DNA from: Ewingella allii
GTDB lineage: Bacteria > Pseudomonadota > Gammaproteobacteria > Enterobacterales > Enterobacteriaceae
DNA length: 64,000 nt
Assembly: GCF_044430645.1 (NCBI RefSeq)
Contig: NZ_JAWUDN010000007.1
Coordinates: forward strand, 124,001 to 188,000
Reading direction: 5' to 3'
The position numbers and the translations under genes are program-made. Within the stretch, counting starts at the first letter, position 1; each line of letters starts with the position of its first letter. Positions 54,171 to 62,367 of this stretch are shown piece by piece. The notes under the pieces were generated by a model. That model was not told the origin of the DNA and did not search any database. It saw nothing but the letters and a program-made list of their open reading frames with translations.

Positions 54171-55135
54171 AGACAGAATATTTGGTCGAAGTGAAAGACC
54201 TGAAAAAGCATTTTCCAATGCAAAATGGCGTGTTCGGGCAGGTGACCGGCCAGCTTCGCGCGGTGGATGGTGTGAGTTTCAACATCCGCAAAGGCTCTAT
54301 CTTTGGGTTGGTGGGGGAGTCGGGGAGTGGCAAAACCACCGTCGGCAGAACCCTGCTCGGCTTATATGAGAAGACGGCGGGCAGCGTGAAGTTTCGCGGC
54401 GAAGACCTCTCGGCACTGAAGCCCAAACAGCTGAAAGCCCTGCGGCCAAAAATCCAGCTGGTATTTCAGGATCCCTATAGCTCGCTGAACCCGCGAATTC
54501 GCGTGGGTGATGCCATCGGCGAAGCGATGCTGGAGCACAAGCTGTGCGCGCCGGGCGAGCTGCGCAGCAAAGTGCTGGAGGTGATGAAGATTTGCGGCTT
54601 ATCCGAGCTGCACTACAACCGTTTCCCACACGAGTTTTCCGGCGGGCAGCGTCAGCGCATTGGTATCGCCCGGGCGCTTATCCTGCAACCAGACTTTATC
54701 ATTGCCGATGAACCTATCTCGGCGCTGGACGTGTCGATTCAGGCGCAAATCATCAATCTTTTTTCGGATTTGCGCGATGACCACGGCGTCACTTTCCTGT
54801 TTATCTCCCACGACCTTGGGGTGGTGGAGCACCTGTGTGATGACGTGGCGGTGATGTATCTCGGGCAGATTGTCGAAACGGCCGATCGCGACACCCTGTT
54901 CCGCCAGCCGCTGCATCCTTACACTCAGGCTCTGCTGGCTGCGGTGCCGAGTTTAGAGCCCGGCAGCGTGCCGGTGGCGATGGCCAAAGGTGAGATCCCC
55001 GACCCGTCGCAGCCGCCGTCAGGATGTCGCTTCAACACGCGCTGCCCGTTAGCCACCGAGCGTTGCCGCAAAGAAGTGCCCCAACTGCGCGCTATTGGCG
55101 AAGCGGGGCATCGAGTGGCCTGCCACTTAGTGTGA
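54167..55135 (+). CDS. DppF/OppF-type ABC transporter ATPase
   Basis: 322 residues from GTG 54167, which overlaps the upstream stop and follows an AGAGG site; a longer frame back to 54017 is a shadow of the upstream gene. Walker A GESGSGKTT, Q-loop LVFQDPYSSLNPR, signature FSGGQRQRI, Walker B FIIADEPISALDV, and a C-terminal CRFNTRCPLATERCRKEVP cluster motif. Last gene of the transporter. Its end overlaps the end of the convergent PTS gene by 9 bp. Confidence 0.93.
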   Translation: MKTEYLVEVKDLKKHFPMQNGVFGQVTGQLRAVDGVSFNIRKGSIFGLVGESGSGKTTVGRTLLGLYEKTAGSVKFRGEDLSALKPKQLKALRPKIQLVFQDPYSSLNPRIRVGDAIGEAMLEHKLCAPGELRSKVLEVMKICGLSELHYNRFPHEFSGGQRQRIGIARALILQPDFIIADEPISALDVSIQAQIINLFSDLRDDHGVTFLFISHDLGVVEHLCDDVAVMYLGQIVETADRDTLFRQPLHPYTQALLAAVPSLEPGSVPVAMAKGEIPDPSQPPSGCRFNTRCPLATERCRKEVPQLRAIGEAGHRVACHLV

Positions 55136-56542
55136 ATCTTGGGATGCGATAATCTCAGGATTTTGTGATTCTGAGATTTTATCGCCTCTCACCACCAGCA
55201 TATAGGTCAGGGTAAATGACAGCACCAGCGCGATGGTCACCCCCATCAGGATGTAGATAAAGTAAGGGCCGATGTAGGCCGGCAGGCTGAAAATGCTCGA
55301 CAAAATATAGCCATACAGCCGCACGCCGAAGAAAGCGATGAAGGCCGAGGCAATCGAACTGCTGATGGTGGTGGCGATAAAGGCTTTCTTATAGCGGGTC
55401 AGCACGCCAAACAGCGCCGGCTCGGTAATTCCCAGTAAGCCAGAGACGGCGGCCGAAACCACCAGCGTTTTCTCCTCGCGAGTTTTCACGTGGAAGTAGA
55501 TGGCGAAGGTCGAACCGGCAATCGCCATGTTGGCCATGAACATCATTGGCATCAACATATCCCAGCCCTGATCGGTGAAGTTCTGCAAGGCAATCGGCGT
55601 CATGGCATGGTGCATGCCGGTCAAAATTGCCACTGGTCGGATGGCACCCACAATAAAGCCCGCGAACACCGACGAGACGTCAAACAGCCCCTGAATGAAG
55701 AATGCCAGCAGCTTGCCGAGGTAAATACCCGCCGGGCCAATCACGGACAGCGACACCAGCGCGGCGATAAACAGCGTCAGCGTTGGGGTGAACACGGTTT
55801 TCAGCACGTCCGGCATAAACCTGTCTACCCAGCGGTGAATATAGCTGAGCGCCAGAACCGAGAAAATCACCGGGATCACGCTGGCCGAGTAGTTAAACAC
55901 CGAGACCGGAATGACATCCATAAAGTAAATCGCGCTGGCCGCGCCGGGCGTGTGGCTGGCCAGCGCCTTGGCGGCGTCGATAAGCGTCGGATACATCAAG
56001 CAGGCGGCTACCGCCGCCGCTAAATATTCATTGGTTTTAAAGATTTTTGCGGCAGAGACCGCGAGGAAGAAGGGCAGGAAGTAAAACACGCCGCTGGCGA
56101 TCAGGTCGATCACCATCACGGTGTCGCTCTTGGCGGAAATCACTTTCAGCGCGATAAGCCCGGCAAGCAGGCCTTTGATCATCCCCGCGCCCGCGATGGC
56201 CGGAACGATGGGGCCAAAAACGCCCGAGACGGTATCCATAAACAGCGACACCAACCCTTTTCGCGCCTTCGGTTTGTCCGTCTTTTCCAGCGTCACCGGC
56301 TTGAGGTGGCTAACAATTTCCTCATACCACTCATTCACTTTCGGGCCGATGATAATTTGCACCTGTTCACTTTGGCTTTGCGCGCCTAATACGCCGGGCA
56401 GGGCTTTAATTTCCTGCCACGCCACTTTATTTTCGTCAATAAGATCGAAACGCAGGCGAGTCATGCAGTGCCAGACTTTATTAATATTTTCTGGCCCACC
56501 CACAAGCTGGATAATTTTCTGCATTGCTTCTGTTTTTGCCAT
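55127..56542 (-). CDS. PTS EIIBC component, beta-glucoside/sucrose class
   Basis: 471 residues. The IIB domain has phosphoacceptor Cys26 in KVWHCMTRLRFDL, followed by VLGAQSQSEQVQIIIGPKV. The IIC membrane domain (about 105-455) has GVFGPIVPAIAGAGMIKGLL, GMHHAMTPIALQNF and SGLLGITEPALFGVLTRYKKAF, all typical of BglF/ScrA-type permeases. There is no IIA domain, so it must borrow one (for example the glucose IIA, as ScrA does). No phospho-glycosidase or antiterminator gene is adjacent, so the sugar is unknown. Confidence 0.9.
   Translation of the reverse strand: MAKTEAMQKIIQLVGGPENINKVWHCMTRLRFDLIDENKVAWQEIKALPGVLGAQSQSEQVQIIIGPKVNEWYEEIVSHLKPVTLEKTDKPKARKGLVSLFMDTVSGVFGPIVPAIAGAGMIKGLLAGLIALKVISAKSDTVMVIDLIASGVFYFLPFFLAVSAAKIFKTNEYLAAAVAACLMYPTLIDAAKALASHTPGAASAIYFMDVIPVSVFNYSASVIPVIFSVLALSYIHRWVDRFMPDVLKTVFTPTLTLFIAALVSLSVIGPAGIYLGKLLAFFIQGLFDVSSVFAGFIVGAIRPVAILTGMHHAMTPIALQNFTDQGWDMLMPMMFMANMAIAGSTFAIYFHVKTREEKTLVVSAAVSGLLGITEPALFGVLTRYKKAFIATTISSSIASAFIAFFGVRLYGYILSSIFSLPAYIGPYFIYILMGVTIALVLSFTLTYMLVVRGDKISESQNPEIIASQDSH
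55146..55185. repeat. AATCC-type repeat/hairpin between convergent genes
   Basis: GCGATAATCTCAG (55146-55158) and CTGAGATTTTATCGC (55171-55185) pair as a hairpin (two extra T in the second arm), and both arms contain the AATCTCAG / GATTCTGAG motifs seen in the array at 45 kb. It lies within the last codons of the minus-strand PTS gene, 10 bp beyond the end of the ABC operon, so it may act as a terminator for the latter. Confidence 0.6.
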
Positions 56543-56886
56543 AAAAACCCCACTGCGAACAGTTATTATTATGAAGTCGAAAATAATGACGTGAATAGCA
56601 TGGAATACTAATGTTCCACGTCAACAAAAACAAACCAATAAAACATGATGCAACTCACAAAACCAACCTGCAAGGCGTGGCTTTGTGGGGGTTATAGATA
56701 ATTGGTATGGTTTTTACTGGTCTTCGATGCTGAATGCCAAACCATTTAAAATGAATTAAATTTAAGGTTTACAACAGGGTTTAAAATAGGGTGAAATTGA
56801 TGAAATCAGATTATTTCCATCCATCATGGTTACTCGATAAATAGCTTTTTAAGAGCAGTTTTATGTGAGCCACCGAGGAATAAATT
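56543..56886. other. Divergent promoter region of the PTS and dehydratase genes
   Basis: 344 bp, AT-rich toward the dehydratase gene. An inverted repeat TGGAA-N8-TTCCA lies at 56601-56618, about 60 bp upstream of the PTS gene, and could be an operator of a sugar regulator. No gene seen. Confidence 0.45.
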
Positions 56887-58086
56887 ATGCAGCCCACCCT
56901 TATTACTAATATTGAATGCCAGATAACTCGTCCCGATCGCCATAATCTGGTGGTGGTGACGATTGAGACAGATAAAGGCATTCGCGGACTGGGTTGCGCG
57001 ACCTTCCAGCAGCGCCCGCTGGCGGTAAAACTGATGGTGGATGAGTATCTTAAGCCGCTGCTGATTGGCCGCGATGCCAACCACATCGAAGACCTGTGGC
57101 AGATGATGATGGTCAACGCTTACTGGCGCAATGGCCCGGTGATGAACAACGCCGTGGCCGGAATTGATATGGCGCTGTGGGACATTAAAGGCCAACTGGC
57201 GGATATGCCGCTCTACCAACTGTTTGGCGGGAAATCTAAAGACGCGATCACCGCCTACAGCCACGCGGCCAGTGACACGCTGGAAGGATTGTATGCTGAA
57301 GTAGATCGCCTGCTGGCGGAAGGCTATCGCCATATTCGCTGCCAGCTGGGGTTTTACGGCGGCAACGCGCAGGACTTCCACGGTACCAAAAATCCGACCG
57401 AGGGCGCGTACTACGATCAAGATCAGTACATGGATAACACCCTCGCCATGTTCAAAGCGCTGCGCGAGAAATACGGCAATCGCTTCCATATCTTGCACGA
57501 CGTCCACGAGCGCTTATTCCCGCAGCAGGCTTTGCAGTTCGCCAAACAGGTGGAAGCCTTCCGCCCGTACTTCATCGAAGATATCCTACCGCCGCACCAA
57601 AACGAATGGCTGGAGCAGATCCGCAATCAAACGGCCGTGCCGCTGGCGACCGGTGAGTTGTTCAACAACCCGGCCGAGTGGAAAGATTTGGTGATCAACC
57701 GCCGTATTGATTTTATCCGCTGCCACGTTTCACAAATTGGCGGTATCACGCCAGCACTAAAACTGGGGAGCTTCTGCCAGAGCTTTGGCGTGCGCCTTGC
57801 CTGGCATTGCCCGCCGGACATGACGCCGATCGGCGCGGCGGTAAATACCCATCTGAACATTCATCTGCACAACGCGGCGATTCAGGAGTTCGTGGCCTAT
57901 CCCGCTAACACCCAGCGCGTGTTCCCGGACGCAGTGAAACCCGAAGGTGGCTACTTCTATCCGATTGAAAAGGCGGGGATTGGCGTCGGCTTCGATGCTA
58001 AAGCCGCAGAGGAATTCCCGGTGGTCTATCGCCCACATGAATGGACCCAAAGCCGTTTGCCGAATGGCGCAATTCATACGCCGTAA
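56887..58086 (+). CDS. rspA: RspA/ManD-type enolase-superfamily dehydratase
   Basis: 399 residues. The enolase-superfamily ligands are present: Asp205 and His207 (HILHDVHERL), Glu231 (FIEDILPPH), Glu257 (LATGELFNNP) and His307 (RLAWHCPPDM), the pattern of mannonate-dehydratase-subgroup proteins such as RspA. The start MQPTLITNIECQITRPDRHNLVVVTIET matches that group. Substrates are acid sugars (D-mannonate or D-gluconate, often with low activity). No rspB-type dehydrogenase follows. The symbol reflects the family; the exact reaction is not certain. Confidence 0.85.
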   Translation: MQPTLITNIECQITRPDRHNLVVVTIETDKGIRGLGCATFQQRPLAVKLMVDEYLKPLLIGRDANHIEDLWQMMMVNAYWRNGPVMNNAVAGIDMALWDIKGQLADMPLYQLFGGKSKDAITAYSHAASDTLEGLYAEVDRLLAEGYRHIRCQLGFYGGNAQDFHGTKNPTEGAYYDQDQYMDNTLAMFKALREKYGNRFHILHDVHERLFPQQALQFAKQVEAFRPYFIEDILPPHQNEWLEQIRNQTAVPLATGELFNNPAEWKDLVINRRIDFIRCHVSQIGGITPALKLGSFCQSFGVRLAWHCPPDMTPIGAAVNTHLNIHLHNAAIQEFVAYPANTQRVFPDAVKPEGGYFYPIEKAGIGVGFDAKAAEEFPVVYRPHEWTQSRLPNGAIHTP

Positions 58087-58115
58087 AGCAGGGCGGTTAA
58101 AGGCGAAAGTGAGGG

Positions 58116-58637
58116 TTAAAAGGCTGGAGGTTCAAGTCTAATGACTCTCCCTGCTGAAGCTATGGTTGAGGGGCGATGGGCAATAATGATTCGGGTGATG
58201 TTCCGCGCACTCTTCAATCCACTGTTTATCAGCTGACGACGTAAATCCGGCGATATTTTCCGCAATTGAACCAGCTGCGACTCTATTGCTTCCCGGGTCT
58301 TAATGCTGAAATTGCCACCGTGGGTAACTTTGCTAAAATCGATCTGATAGAGACGATCTCCCTTTTTAACCACATCACCGACCTTTACAAAACGGTCTGA
58401 AATAAACCCTTGCTGAGTCGCGAAAATGTTCACTGAGCGAGGTTCACTGGTTATCACACCAAAGACGTTTATACGGCGGGTGTAGTTGCAGAGGGTTAAC
58501 GCTGCAATGAAGATCGTTAAAAAGAGAAGTGACAATCCTAAAACTAGCCAAGCTGGGGCAGAGGGGGTTAATAATGCTTTACCTACCCACTTAGTCTGCT
58601 GGTGTTCTATCGATTCCTTTCGAAAAGAGAGCTTCAT
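58116..58637 (-). pseudogene. Deletion fusion: CvaA-like adaptor N-terminus joined to the tail of a CvaB-like exporter
   Basis: 173 codons. Residues 1 to about 148 are the start of a microcin/colicin V secretion adaptor: cytoplasmic start, membrane helix (WLVLGLSLLFLTIFIAALTL, 30-49), NYTRRINVFGVITSEPRSVNIFATQQGFIS, then VKVGDVVKKGDRLYQID. The last 25 codons (58119-58196) read IIIAHRPSTIASAGRVI, the H-loop region of the peptidase-containing ABC exporter CvaB. The rest of the adaptor and nearly all of the exporter are missing, so one in-frame deletion removed them. It follows the immunity-like gene by 8 bp, as in an intact microcin operon. Confidence 0.75.
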
Positions 58638-58645
58638 TTAGTGGT

Positions 58646-58849
58646 CTATTCTGGTTTTACAAAGAAATAGGTTAATGTTTTGAATACTATCCACCTTATT
58701 CCTATAAAGGAGGATGCGCTTAAAAACGCATCTGCAATGCTATTTCCATTGGACACAATATTTAAGTTTGATGCGTAGGCTAAAATAATACTCAGTGTTA
58801 AGGCGAAGATATTCGCTGCGGCGTGTATCCACTTACTGCAGGTCATCAT
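58646..58849 (-). CDS. Candidate microcin immunity protein
   Basis: 67 residues with two hydrophobic helices (KWIHAAANIFALTLSIILAYA, about 6-26, and FIGIRWIVFKTLTYFF, about 48-63) and short polar ends. It lies between the microcin-like precursor and the exporter remnant on the same strand, the place and size expected of a class II microcin immunity protein. Nothing else in its sequence identifies it. Confidence 0.6.
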   Translation of the reverse strand: MMTCSKWIHAAANIFALTLSIILAYASNLNIVSNGNSIADAFLSASSFIGIRWIVFKTLTYFFVKPE

Positions 58850-58922
58850 TAGATTCCATTCTAAGTGTTAACGAAAACCGCGCCCTTAGACGCGATTGTT
58901 CAGGCTGGAGTGAATAATATGG

Positions 58923-59240
58923 CTATCGACGGCATTGCCCATTCACACTATTGCTATTATTATTGCCGCCAAATGCACCTTGATTGCGGCCCCCACTTGA
59001 GCCATTTCTAGAGCAAGAGACGGCAGTCGATAAACTAGCTAATGCAGCGGCTGCCGCCATTCCAGGAGGGCCTCCTGGTATACCTGCCATTGCTCCAAGA
59101 ATACCATTTACGCCTGCTTGATTGGCGCAGGTGTCAGGTGCTCCGCGACTATTTTTATTTCGATCTGAGCGATAATCACCGGTATTACCGCCGGGGCCAC
59201 CAGATATGTATTCCACTAATGAATTGTCAATAACTTTCAT
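58923..59240 (-). CDS. Class II microcin-like precursor with double-glycine leader
   Basis: 105 residues. The leader MKVIDNSLVEYISGG ends in the Gly-Gly cleavage site used by CvaB-type peptidase exporters. The 90-residue product is rich in Gly, Asn, Ser and Ala, with a hydrophobic core (GVNGILGAMAGIPGGPPGMAAAAALASLSTAV) held here at about residues 44-74 and three cysteines (38, 76, 103). It ends in a Gly/Asn/Ser tail (GNNNSNSVNGQCRR). The layout resembles MccPDI-type unmodified microcins. AAGGAG precedes the ATG. With the exporter broken, secretion would need another system. Confidence 0.75.
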   Translation of the reverse strand: MKVIDNSLVEYISGGPGGNTGDYRSDRNKNSRGAPDTCANQAGVNGILGAMAGIPGGPPGMAAAAALASLSTAVSCSRNGSSGGRNQGAFGGNNNSNSVNGQCRR

Positions 59241-59583
59241 AAACGGCTCCTTGTTTATGGAAGTTGAATATTTAAATAATAATATATTTCTTATCGTGAT
59301 CTAGATCTCATTATTAAACCTATCGTTTAATTTTTTATTGAACTTTTAGTTAATTAAATTAGTCGGTCTATTATAAACATCACTTTTCAATATGTTGTGT
59401 TGCTTTTTTTTATTTTATTTTATTTGAGATTTTTGTAATAAACCCTATTAGGAAATATGATTTTCATGAATTCATCAAGCTTCCTGCCAAACAATAATAT
59501 ATAAATTTCTGTTTTACAAAACAGCCTTATGATCATTAAATTCCTACCAAACACCTTCAATCATGTCTTAGGAACCCTGTGCG
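59241..59583. other. AT-rich upstream region of the microcin-like gene
   Basis: 343 bp, strongly AT-rich, between the divergent microcin-like and acetyltransferase genes. It should hold the microcin promoter. An inverted GATCTAGATC lies at 59301-59310. I do not see a clear Fur box. No gene seen. Confidence 0.45.
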
Positions 59584-60024
59584 ATGATAATGATAAAGCG
59601 GAAAGAAAGTATCAATGAGGTAGATTGGCAGGCGTTGGTCGAGCTGATTGATACCGCTGGTCTAGGTCTACGTGAGTCGGGCGATTTAGAAAATGCCTTT
59701 CGCCACAGCGCTTTCTGCTGGTTCGGCTATGAACAGGGCAAGCTTATTGCAGTGGCGAGAGCGATCAGTGATATGACCTGGTGCAGCTATCTTTCCGACG
59801 TAGCGGTGGTACCGCATCAGCAAGGCAAAGGTTATGGTCGGCAGCTCATGGAGGCGGTGCGAGAAGAGTTGCTGCCCTTCGGCAAGATCTTCATCTATGC
59901 CGCGCCGGATAAAATAGGTTTTTACCAGAGTCTCGACTTTGAATTACTGTCGACCGGCATGGTCTGCGCCAAAAGGGAGACCTTAGAAAAAATGCAAAAG
60001 CAGGGCTATATTAGGTCTGCCTAA
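59584..60024 (+). CDS. GNAT-family N-acetyltransferase
   Basis: 146 residues with the GNAT core: strand-turn YLSDVAVVPHQQGKGYGRQLMEAV (acetyl-CoA loop Q-x-x-G-K-G-Y-G, about residues 77-100) and IYAAPDKIGFYQSLDFE toward the end. Substrate unknown. Its 3' end overlaps the convergent GntR gene by 14 bp. Start at ATG 59584 or the ATG two codons later. Confidence 0.82.
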   Translation: MIMIKRKESINEVDWQALVELIDTAGLGLRESGDLENAFRHSAFCWFGYEQGKLIAVARAISDMTWCSYLSDVAVVPHQQGKGYGRQLMEAVREELLPFGKIFIYAAPDKIGFYQSLDFELLSTGMVCAKRETLEKMQKQGYIRSA

Positions 60025-60733
60025 AGGCCAAATTATCCTGATTGAAGGGGATGACATAGGTGCAGGAATAATCGATATCGACAATATCGCTGAACGCATA
60101 CACCTGGCCGTCGCGCAGAATTCCACGATTAAGGATATGCATCGCCGGTGCGCCTTTCTTACAGCCGAGCAGCTCGGCCTGCACTTTATTAACTATCACG
60201 GCGTCGTAATGGGTGAGGGAGTGGGAAATCTGATAGCCCTTGCCCAGCACATATTGTTGAATAGAACTCTCAATCACCCTCTGGTTTAAATCGGTAAACA
60301 GGCTGAAGGGCATTCTGGCCTGTTCAATCTGCACGTTGTGCTGATTCACCGCGCGCAGCCGGGTAAAAGCCCAAATAAAGTCATCCACCGTCAGGCCAAA
60401 AATCTGCTGCTCTTCCTTGTCCGGGCGGCGTTTGTGCAGATTAAGCATGCGAAAGCTAATTTCAGCGAATTTCTTCTCGGTGATGGAGTTGTAAACCAAC
60501 GGATTACTACTGATGCCGGGATTAATAAAAATCCCAGAACCCTGAACCACCCGCACCGCGCCGATATCCACCAGCTTCTCCAGCGCCTTGCGAATGGTGA
60601 AGCGAGAAGCGCCGTACTCCTCCGCCAGCTGGCGTTCGGGGGGAAGCTTGGTCGGGCGTTGATCTTCCGGCAGGGCGCTGCGTTGGTAAATTTTACTCAG
60701 CAAGTCCTGAGCAATAAATTCCTTCTTTTTCAT
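60011..60733 (-). CDS. GntR/HutC-family regulator with UTRA domain
   Basis: 240 residues from ATG 60733. The winged helix (TKLPPERQLAEEYGASRFTIRKALEKLVDIGAVRVVQGSGIFI) is at about 27-70, and the UTRA effector domain (FTRLRAVNQHNVQIEQARMPFSLF, SHYDAVIV-like and AFSDIVDIDYSCTYVIPF) follows. Such regulators sense sugar phosphates or amino-acid intermediates. Target not evident; the closest metabolic genes are the EIIBC/RspA pair 4 kb away and the FAD monooxygenase just upstream. Confidence 0.85.
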   Translation of the reverse strand: MKKKEFIAQDLLSKIYQRSALPEDQRPTKLPPERQLAEEYGASRFTIRKALEKLVDIGAVRVVQGSGIFINPGISSNPLVYNSITEKKFAEISFRMLNLHKRRPDKEEQQIFGLTVDDFIWAFTRLRAVNQHNVQIEQARMPFSLFTDLNQRVIESSIQQYVLGKGYQISHSLTHYDAVIVNKVQAELLGCKKGAPAMHILNRGILRDGQVYAFSDIVDIDYSCTYVIPFNQDNLAFRQT

Positions 60734-60788
60734 CAACAACGCCCCGATTTAATCATTCTATTTCGCCAACTTTATCATTAAACAGAGC

Positions 60789-61925
60789 TTATTTAGCATC
60801 ATGATGCTGGGTGAAGAGTGCCAGCAGGCTGTGCGGCGCGTCCTCCCCAAAGCACAATTCTAGATTTCGCGCGGCTTCTTCTGCCGCTGCCGCGCTGCGC
60901 GGGAAGAGTTCCTTTTCATAGGCGGCCAGCGCCACTTCTATATCGCCGAGGTGCGCGACGATGGCTTTTGCCAGTTCAGCACCGTCGAACATGGCCAGAT
61001 TGGCGCCTTCACCGGCGAAGGGCGACATCAGGTGCGCCGCGTCGCCGAGCAGCGTCACGCCTGGTACCCGTTGCCACTGATGATCCACAGGCAGCACGGA
61101 AATGGCACGTACCACGGCGTCTTTTTCGCTGTCGGTGATAAGTGCAGTAAGCTCCGGTGCCCAGTCGGCGAACTCGGCGGCCACCTGCGCCTTAGCGCTC
61201 AGCGGAACGGAAAAATCAACAGTTGCTAGCCAAGCCTCAGGCTGTCTCAGGGCCGCGTAGGCATGCAGCGTGCCATTACCTTCACAGTGCGCCAGAATGC
61301 CCCGGTTTGGTTCGAGAGCAAACAGAGTTCCGCCGCCCACGGCTGCCGCGCTGGCCGGGTGATCTATATTGGCATTGTGCAGGTAGGTTTCAATGAAGGT
61401 CACTCCGGCATAGCTTGGCTTGGCGGGGGAGAGAAGAGGGCGGACCTTCGACCATGCGCCGTCAGCACCCACCAGAATATCCGTCACCAACGTCGAGCCA
61501 TTGGCGAAGGTCAGCTGATGCTGCCCAGAGCCTAGCGGCGTTACTGACGTGACTTTATGCCCCCAGCGGATCATGCCCTCAGGCAGTGAATCCAGCAGTA
61601 ACTTACGCAAATCGCCGCGATGCACTTCTGGCCTGCCACCATCGCCATCGTCCGGCTCATCAAGCAGCACCTTGCCGTGTTTATTCAGCACCCGCGATGC
61701 CTGAGCGCCGCGCTGGATAATTGCCTGAAACTGCTCGAAAAGCCCCGCAGCCTGAAGCGCAAGCTGGCCATTATAGTCGTGGATATCCAGCAAACCGCCC
61801 TGTGAACGCGCATCGGCAGAGGCTTCGGCTTCAAAAACGGTGGCGTTAATGCCGTGCAGATGAAGAACCCGGGCCAGCATTAAGCCTCCCAGACCTGCGC
61901 CCACGATGGCGATTGATTGGTTCAT
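60789..61925 (-). CDS. FAD-dependent monooxygenase related to Tet(X)
   Basis: 378 residues. FAD-binding GAGLGGLMLARVLHLHGI at the N-terminus, the second motif DILVGADGAWSKVR near residue 150, and LLGDAAHLMSPFAGEGANLAMFD near residue 295. The SQGGLLDIHDYNGQLALQAAGL segment and overall length resemble Tet(X)-like flavin monooxygenases (about 380-390 aa). Many relatives do not inactivate tetracyclines, so resistance should not be assumed. It stands 55 bp behind the start of the GntR gene on the same strand. Confidence 0.82.
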   Translation of the reverse strand: MNQSIAIVGAGLGGLMLARVLHLHGINATVFEAEASADARSQGGLLDIHDYNGQLALQAAGLFEQFQAIIQRGAQASRVLNKHGKVLLDEPDDGDGGRPEVHRGDLRKLLLDSLPEGMIRWGHKVTSVTPLGSGQHQLTFANGSTLVTDILVGADGAWSKVRPLLSPAKPSYAGVTFIETYLHNANIDHPASAAAVGGGTLFALEPNRGILAHCEGNGTLHAYAALRQPEAWLATVDFSVPLSAKAQVAAEFADWAPELTALITDSEKDAVVRAISVLPVDHQWQRVPGVTLLGDAAHLMSPFAGEGANLAMFDGAELAKAIVAHLGDIEVALAAYEKELFPRSAAAAEEAARNLELCFGEDAPHSLLALFTQHHDAK

Positions 61926-62125
61926 TCTGGGTCCTTTAGCACTTTAAAAAGATAAAATAGGGTCAGATTCAACGCTAAAGATGCCAGAAGGGTTCCCAAG
62001 AACTCAAATAAAAAGTTCTCTCTTAGATAAGGAGGGCTATTAAGCAGATCTAAGATGCCCTTGGCTTCAAAACTCTGGCTTTTAACTACACTCCATTGGC
62101 ACCAACATTAGTTACAACATACTCA

Positions 62126-62144
62126 TACGTGGAAGGATTTCCTG
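62126..62144 (+). repeat. Solitary copy of the replication iteron
   Basis: TACGTGGAAGGATTTCCTG matches the origin iteron consensus over its whole 19 bp and is closest to the copy at 47382. It lies more than 14 kb from the origin in non-coding DNA, in the same orientation, with no neighbouring copies. Confidence 0.75.
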
Positions 62145-62263
62145 TAAGTGCAACCTGTAAGTTTAGCGGCTGAAATAGCGCCAGAGCCCCTCTGGAGCAA
62201 GCTTTAGCAGGGCGGATGTGGTGGCAAGGCGTGGGCAGTGTCTTAGCGAATAATCAGCTAAAT

Positions 62264-62289
62264 AATTACGTAATGATCATTACGTAATT
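62264..62289. promoter_or_regulatory. 26-bp perfect palindrome, probable TetR-type operator
   Basis: Two identical 10-bp palindromes ATTACGTAAT separated by GATC, flanked by a matching A/T pair, form a 26-bp perfect palindrome. It lies about 80 bp upstream of the broken MFS gene, where a TetR-family repressor would bind. The local TetR gene is itself reduced to a C-terminal fragment. Confidence 0.7.
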
Positions 62290-62367
62290 TATTGACGCTT
62301 GACCCTTAATGCCGTTTCATAGCCGCGATATCCAGCTTCTCTCTACTTAAAATCTTCGGGATCTTTT

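Larger units (their letters stand above)
61926..62367. other. Intergenic region with a stray iteron and a large palindrome
   Basis: 442 bp without a supported gene, between the monooxygenase start and the broken MFS gene. It contains the solitary iteron at 62126-62144 and the palindrome at 62264-62289, annotated separately. An inverted repeat AGAACT(C) / AGTTCT (about 62000-62020) lies near the monooxygenase start. Confidence 0.5.

Noticed and set aside
55146..55185. Simple terminator only
   Set aside because: Termination is possible, but the arms also carry the AATCTCAG/CTGAGATT motif of the 45-kb array, so I kept it as a member of the repeat family.
56830..57507. 225-codon minus-strand frame opposite the dehydratase gene
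   Set aside because: The plus-strand gene has all enolase-superfamily ligands; the antisense frame has none and no start signal.
60789..61925. Calling the FAD monooxygenase a tetracycline-inactivating Tet(X)
   Set aside because: Family resemblance is clear, but many close relatives do not act on tetracyclines and no resistance context is present.
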